Assembly (NCBI GenBank): GCA_032622095.1
Contig: CP136065.1
Location: forward strand, 98,281,343-98,345,342
DNA length: 64,000 bases
DNA from: Siphonodentalium dalli
Lineage: Eukaryota; Mollusca; Scaphopoda; Gadilida; Siphonodentaliidae
Direction of reading: 5' to 3'
The translations under genes and the position numbers were made by a program. Of the stretch, positions 58,822-64,000 are shown in pieces. The notes beneath the pieces were generated by a model. That model was given only the letters and a program-made list of their open reading frames with translations, was not told the DNA's origin and did not search any database. Position 1 is the stretch's first letter; each line of letters starts with the position of its first letter.

Positions 58822-61290
58822 CTATATATATATTTGCGAATGTCTGCCTGTCTGTCTGTGTTCTATAGAAATTCACAGGGGACCATCTAGATAACAACAG
58901 AGGGGTCTATTTGTGGTACTTTATTTTACGAGAAAGATAATGGTGCGGGTTAGAATTTTCTAAAGTGACGCTGTTGTTGTCAGGGGCACAAAAGGGGAGG
59001 GGCAGAAACAAATTTGTCGCCGATTTCCACCAAACTTATACATAATCATCTCCATGACATAAGGAAGCTAATGGTGTGGCTTATATATGTCAAAATTGGC
59101 GCCATTTGAGTCAGGGGTACACGTAAGGGGAGAGGGGCACAAGAATGGATAAACCTGTTTATTGATACACATTCTTCTCCATGAAACGAGGAATCTAATC
59201 GTGTGATTTCAAGATGGCAAAAGTGGCGCCATTTGAGTCAGGGGTGCACTGAAGGGAGAGAGGAACCAAAATAAACAAACAAAATTTAACGCCGATTTCC
59301 ACCAAATTGATACCCATTTTTTCCATGATACGAGAAATCTAAGCGTGTGATTAAAATATGGCAATATTTACACCATTTGAGTCAGGGGTGCACGGAAGGG
59401 CAGAGGGGCACCAAAATTGATAAAACTTTTTAAGGCCGATTTCCACAAAATTGATACACATTCTTCTCCATGATTCAAGAAATCTAATCATGTGATGTAA
59501 AGATGGAAAAGTGACGCATTTTGAGTCATGTGCACGGAAGGGAGAGAGGAACCAAAATTGATAAAACTTTTTAACGCCGATTTCCACCAAATTGATACCC
59601 ATTTTTTTTCCATGATACGAGAAATCTAATCGTGTGATTTAAATATGGCAAAAGTTACACCATTTGAGTCAGGGGTGCACGGAAGGGCAGAGGGGCACCA
59701 AAATTTATCAAACGTTTTAGCGCCGAATTCCACCAAATTGATACACATTCTTCTCCATGATACGAGAAATAAAATCGTGTGATGTGAAGACGCCAAGTTG
59801 GTGCCGTTTGGATGAAAGATGGAAGGGGCACTTAATTTGATAAGAATTTATTTGGTCGCTGATTATCAATTAACTTATACATTATCATCTTCATGACATC
59901 AGGAGCGAAACGGTGTGTCTTAAAGCTGTCATAAGTGGCGTATGATTTAGATATGGGGTCAGGGGTGCAATGAAGGGGAGAGGGAGCCAAAATTGATAAA
60001 ACTGTTTTCAGCGCCAATTTCCACCAAATGGATACAAATTCTTCTCCACCAAACTTATACATAACCATCTCTATGATATCAGGAGTATAATCGTGTGGTT
60101 ACAATACGCCAAATTTGCGACGGTTGTTTAAGATATGAGGGGCACTATATTTGATACGAATTTGTTTGTCGCCGATTTCCACCAATTATATATATATTCA
60201 TCTTCATAATGAGTAGAGACGTCATAGTGGCCCCACTTGAGTCAAGGATAGGGCGGGGAGGGACAACATCTATAGAAATATGTTTAGCGCAAATTTCCAC
60301 CAAATTCATACACATTATTCTCCAATGATACGAGGAATCAAATTGTGTGGACCCGTTGAAGACGCCCAGGTTGGTGCCTACATTTGCGAATGTCGGGTCT
60401 GTCTGTGTCATATATACCTTCAAGTGGACCATATATATGGCACCAAAGAGATTAACACGTGTAACTTATTACGAGCAAGATAATGGTGTGGGTTAATTTT
60501 TTTCTAAAAAGACGCTGTTTGTGTCAGGTGTGACCAACATATATTTGAACGCTCATTTCCTCCAAATTGATACATATTCTTCCCCATGATACGCGGAATT
60601 TAATCGTGTGATTTAAATGGAGGTCGTTTGTGTGAGAGATGGGGGAAGCAATAAATTTGATAATAATTTGTTTAGTTGCCGATTACCATATACGTAATCA
60701 TCTCCGTGATATCAGTCATCTACTGGATGTGGTTTTGATATGGGAAAAGGGGCACCGTGCGAGTTATTAATGTGGAAGGGATGAGCAACAAAGCTGATAC
60801 AAATATGATTGGCACTAGTTTCCACCAAGAAGGGACGCTATACATGTAACATTGATGAGAATGTTTCAGACGCCAATATCAACAAAAGTTTTATAAAGTC
60901 ATCTCCATATAATTCGTTCTATAGGGGGTTTTTGACGTTCACATTTCACAGCCTCGACATGTGGTGACCGAATTAAGTCACTTGATGAATACATCTTCTC
61001 AACTGTCATTTGTACGAGGACTGGAAGCTTTTAGAACAGACTCATAGCCTAACATAAAAATATTAAAACCTCGCTCTTTGTCGGTTACATGTAGCTGATA
61101 TATATAGCAACTTTTATTTTAAACTGAGAATAATTGGCCACTACAACACCATAGACTGATGAGCAACAGGGCATTTCTTTAAAACATATTGATCAAGACT
61201 ATTCTCTATTCCCACCATATGCATGTCCACACTACACAGCAGAGGGTATCGCCTCAATTTAACCCGAGCAACGCCGGGTAACCCTGCTAA
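58822..61290 (-). repeat. Repeat W: element with internal tandem units
   Basis: Read on the minus strand it begins GCAGGGTTACCCGGCGTTGC then TCGGGTT (an ACCCG/CGGGT stem-loop). It ends in a (CAGA)n tract and a TA run near 58822-58860. The ~2.4 kb body holds about fifteen degenerate units of ~120-150 bp, with plus-strand blocks GCCGATTTCCACCAAATTGA, CCATGATACGAGAAATCTAA, ATTTGAGTCAGGGGTGCAC and GGGGCACCAAAATTGATAAA. No coding ORF. The same unit type, more diverged, forms the middle of both long R copies. Confidence 0.8.
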
Positions 61291-61429
61291 TAATAGCTAA
61301 TTTCATAAAACAAGAAAATACGATATTTACTTGGCCTCATAAAAGGGAGCGTCATCTATGTCAACAATTTGATATAAACATTCTCGAATACAGAGAATTC
61401 ATTATTGATGGTTGTATTTCTAAAGGAGA

Positions 61430-61850
61430 ATAATAATTATCAGATTCCTTAATTAAACAGATAAATCCCCTCTCTCGCTCATCCGATATGGTATCACCGT
61501 ATCAGGTTACTGAATACTTAAATTGGTATAATATAACGCCTTGTTACAGTGACATAATAGCCCCGAGGTTCACCGGTTTCGCAAGAATGGTGCTTGTTGA
61601 ATTTGTTCGTTATGTTCGGTGATATCTGCTGGACCATTCTTAGTTTTGAAAAAAAACTTATACCAGCTTGTATTTTAACATCCTAATTCAACTGCATGTG
61701 CATATAGTCCACAAGTTTGATGGTCTTGGAAAAAAGTTATGCAAGATAAAATATTTAAAAGTTTTAGCGACTATCACCAGGGTCGAGTTAAGTTCTTGTT
61801 GGAACTCAAAATACATTTAGATGCTGTTATGTCACTCTAATTAATGAACG
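61430..61850 (+). repeat. Repeat S, copy 2 (uninterrupted)
   Basis: Counterpart of 55270-56150 lacking the ~450 bp retrotransposon insertion. The two flanks of that insertion are contiguous here (GACTATCACC then AGGGTCGAGTTAAGTTCTTG). Confidence 0.75.
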
Positions 61851-62409
61851 TGTTTTATTGCGAAACACACAAACTAGCACAACGGACGTTGATTATGAAG
61901 GGGTGGGGTGTATGTGTGTAATGAAGCAACACAATACCAAATCCATATAAATACTAGCTTAGATAGTGCTGATTGTCGTTGTTACCAGCTTTTATGGTAT
62001 GACAGAAACGCGGAGCAGATTTATGCATTCGGAAATATATCATACCAGTCAGTATGTGGGCCTAGTGACGTCTGTACATGTACATACGTCAATAGCGATA
62101 CCGCATATTTGCGTCATATGAAATAACATATCTGAAGTATTGAGTGAATAAAGCAGTATTCAACAAAGTTCAAATACCTAGATTACCAACAAATAATTGT
62201 CATATTTTAGTGAGCTTTTTAATTATATGCATAAACCTTAATTTGACCAATGTACAATTGCATGTGTTATTTCAAAAACGTTAGTATCCATCAATTGGGA
62301 ATTTGATCAAGCCTTGCATCCGAAAACAATGGAACGTTACCGGCAGTTCGTAAAATTATGGAGCCGAATTCTACTACACCGAACATTACATCTAGAACTG
62401 TAACGGTAT
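61851..62409. other. No gene seen
   Basis: A 72-codon plus ORF (61908-62126) with several Cys residues has no recognisable domain. Confidence 0.45.
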
Positions 62410-62690
62410 ACTTGGTCACGATACGATACGAATAAGGATACATGATCAGCGATACGATACATATCACGATACATAAATTAGTGTTCTCAAATGAATACAA
62501 CCTGACTTACCAGCACCAACATGTTTGTAATTGGAGATGGTGTTCTTGTTAAACTAAAATGCAGTTGAGCCTTTAGCTAGATGAGTCAAATTAAGAAATT
62601 GTCTGATTTCATGTATCGCAATACACACGATACGTGTATCGTTTGAAAGAGTATCACGATATATGTAATACACGATGAATCGTTACAGCC
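62410..62690. repeat. GATAC/CGATAC-rich low-complexity region
   Basis: Clusters of ACGATACGATAC, GCGATACGATACATATCACG and CACGATACGTGTATCG on both strands. The last is itself palindromic (ACGATACGTGTATCGT). Confidence 0.7.
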
Positions 62691-63447
62691 CTTAGTAACG
62701 ACCATTGGTAAGTACAACAACGTGGCATACCCCCATAATCCACCTCACTGTTGTAAGAGAGGCAACTTAAATTTCTTTACTCCTAAAATTATGTTTGTTT
62801 GAAGATTGTATGTTTGATTTGAATATCCTGTATTGGTTTAAATATACTTATAGAAAAGTTTAGAGTGACTCCCCCTTATCGCAGATGCACGCTGACTGAA
62901 AAACCGATCGATATATTTTAGCCCAGTCGTGCTACTAGAGACCGACAGGTGGTTCACCCATACCTGCTTAAGATGTCTGATTTGTAATGTTCACTTTAAT
63001 TAGACAGATTACGAAATTTGGCCGATTATTTCAGACATCAGACAAATTTTACTCCACGTGCTGGGGACAGGTCAGGGAAATCCTGAAATCGAGATATTAA
63101 ACCTCGAATCAAGTACGCAACCATGATCGAGGCTCTATACTAATAAAAGTAATGCAATGGGGAGTTTTTAATCTTACACAATGCAAGGGGGTCGGGTAAC
63201 TAATCACATGATCTCGAATAACCTCGATCTGGGTTTGCAATTAATTACAGGTTTAATACCTCAATTTCAAGATTCATCTGACCCGACGAAAAGTATATTA
63301 TCTCAAGGTTCCTCGGTCCTCAGAATAATTGAACACGGCAACAAGCAATGCCATGTGAAACGCTGTGACAACATTTGGAAACTAACAAACCACATTTGAT
63401 TTGCCGTGGGACATGTTTCCAAATTTCGAGGGCTGTGTTCCTGGACA
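62691..63447. other. No gene seen
   Basis: No supported feature. The 72-codon plus ORF 63181-63399 is unrecognised. Confidence 0.5.
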
Positions 63448-63690
63448 GGTACTCCAGAGTACATGGGTAGGCATCCCACATAATACCTGGTGCTACAGAG
63501 TGCATGGGTAGGTACTCCAGAGTGCCTGGGTAGGTTATCCGGAGTACATATACAGGTACCACATAGTACCCAGATAGCTATTCCAGTGTACATGGATATG
63601 AAGTACCCCAGAGAACACAGACAGGTACCCAGAGTACAAATATTTGGTACTCCATACAGAACAAGTATAGTACATACGTAGGTACTCCAG
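63448..63690 (+). repeat. Minisatellite, period about 25-27 bp
   Basis: Repeated GGTACTCCAGAGTACATGGG/TAG-like units, best conserved at 63448-63540 and degenerate afterwards. The overlapping 60-96 codon ORFs derive from the repeat. Confidence 0.85.
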
Positions 63691-63709
63691 GGAAACTGGT
63701 GTTCTAGGA

Positions 63710-64000
63710 TTGTACGAGCAAACTAATAATATATCGGCGGATATGTAAGTGGCATCGAAAGTATAAAGGAAGTCTACAATGTTCCATAGTTTACCAACTT
63801 AGCTAAGGAACGCAAAGTTGCACCATGCGATGTAATTGATTGACTAAAGAGGCATCGGTATTATCCGTGTTGTCCACACGCCGTTCGCTCACTGTTCAGT
63901 ATATCGGCATATAGTTCTTGAGCAGACACGGGAAGCATTTTATGTTAAACAGTGACCATTCATATTTGTGTAACTGGTATGTATATCTGATTGTGTGAGC
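63710..64000 (-). repeat. Long repeat R, copy 3, inverted and cut by window edge
   Basis: The reverse complement matches 17600-17905, including GCTCACACAA near the window end, GAGCGAACGGCGTGTGGACA and ATTATTAG-TTGCTCGTA. The exon-like block is on the plus strand here (63820-63980) and ends at a GTATGTAT donor. It has in-frame stops. Confidence 0.75.

Noticed and set aside
63303-63593. ORFs of 80-96 codons near the right end
   Set aside because: They overlap the GTACTCC minisatellite and encode its periodic translation.

Overview
This is a gene-poor stretch of a eukaryotic (animal) nuclear genome. The evidence is exons with consensus splice sites, tRNA-derived SINEs with target-site duplications, hAT-type and TTAA-type DNA transposons, non-LTR retrotransposon debris and a large higher-order satellite array. 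A C-type-lectin-like secreted protein, the SINE type and (ACAG)n-tailed repeats fit a marine invertebrate, perhaps a mollusc or other lophotrochozoan. That placement is inference; the sequence does not prove it. No bacterial, organellar, rRNA, tRNA or CRISPR feature was seen.

Layout. 1-1960: a chain of short interspersed repeats (called X, Y, Z and B here) joined at a common TA-rich TAG boundary. 4252-9470: several non-autonomous DNA elements, namely a 1.58 kb TTAA-flanked element with paired hairpins, a 1.28 kb element with ~95 bp inverted repeats, a 250 bp TTAA MITE and a 220 bp foldback element. 10493-12079 (minus): two spliceable exons of a lectin-like gene with a SINE in the intron. 17.6-19.1 kb: first copy of a long repeat (R), present again at 53.7-55.1 kb and inverted at 63.7-64.0 kb. 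19.3-33.6 kb: tandem array of Z units with higher-order organisation. 34-42 kb: small tandem duplications, a second SINE with a 12 bp target duplication, and a ~140 bp tandem family (C). 42.8-44.2 kb: a second signal-peptide exon paralogous to the lectin exon, a 111 bp palindrome and a 237-codon gag-like ORF. 45.3-47.1 kb: family C again, inverted. 47.8-49.8 kb: a complete-ended but internally deleted hAT transposon with a perfect 8 bp duplication. 51.6-52.1 kb: a Myb/SANT-like pseudogene. 55.6-56.1 kb: a 5'-truncated non-LTR insertion. 58.8-61.3 kb: a degenerate tandem element (W). 63.4-63.7 kb: a minisatellite.

Host coding content is very small: the lectin-like gene and its paralogous first exon. 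The gag-like ORF is probably mobile-element-derived, and other protein-like traces are transposon or decayed copies. The most unusual structure is the Z array. It is built from units that also exist as single dispersed elements, is organised as B-C-A trimers of 1,266 bp with a 2,984 bp block repeated at 3,807 bp, and carries a perfect GCGCATGCGC palindrome about twice per unit.

Letters X, Y, Z, B, W, C, R and S are labels made for this window only. Percent identities were not computed; similarity statements come from reading the sequence by eye.
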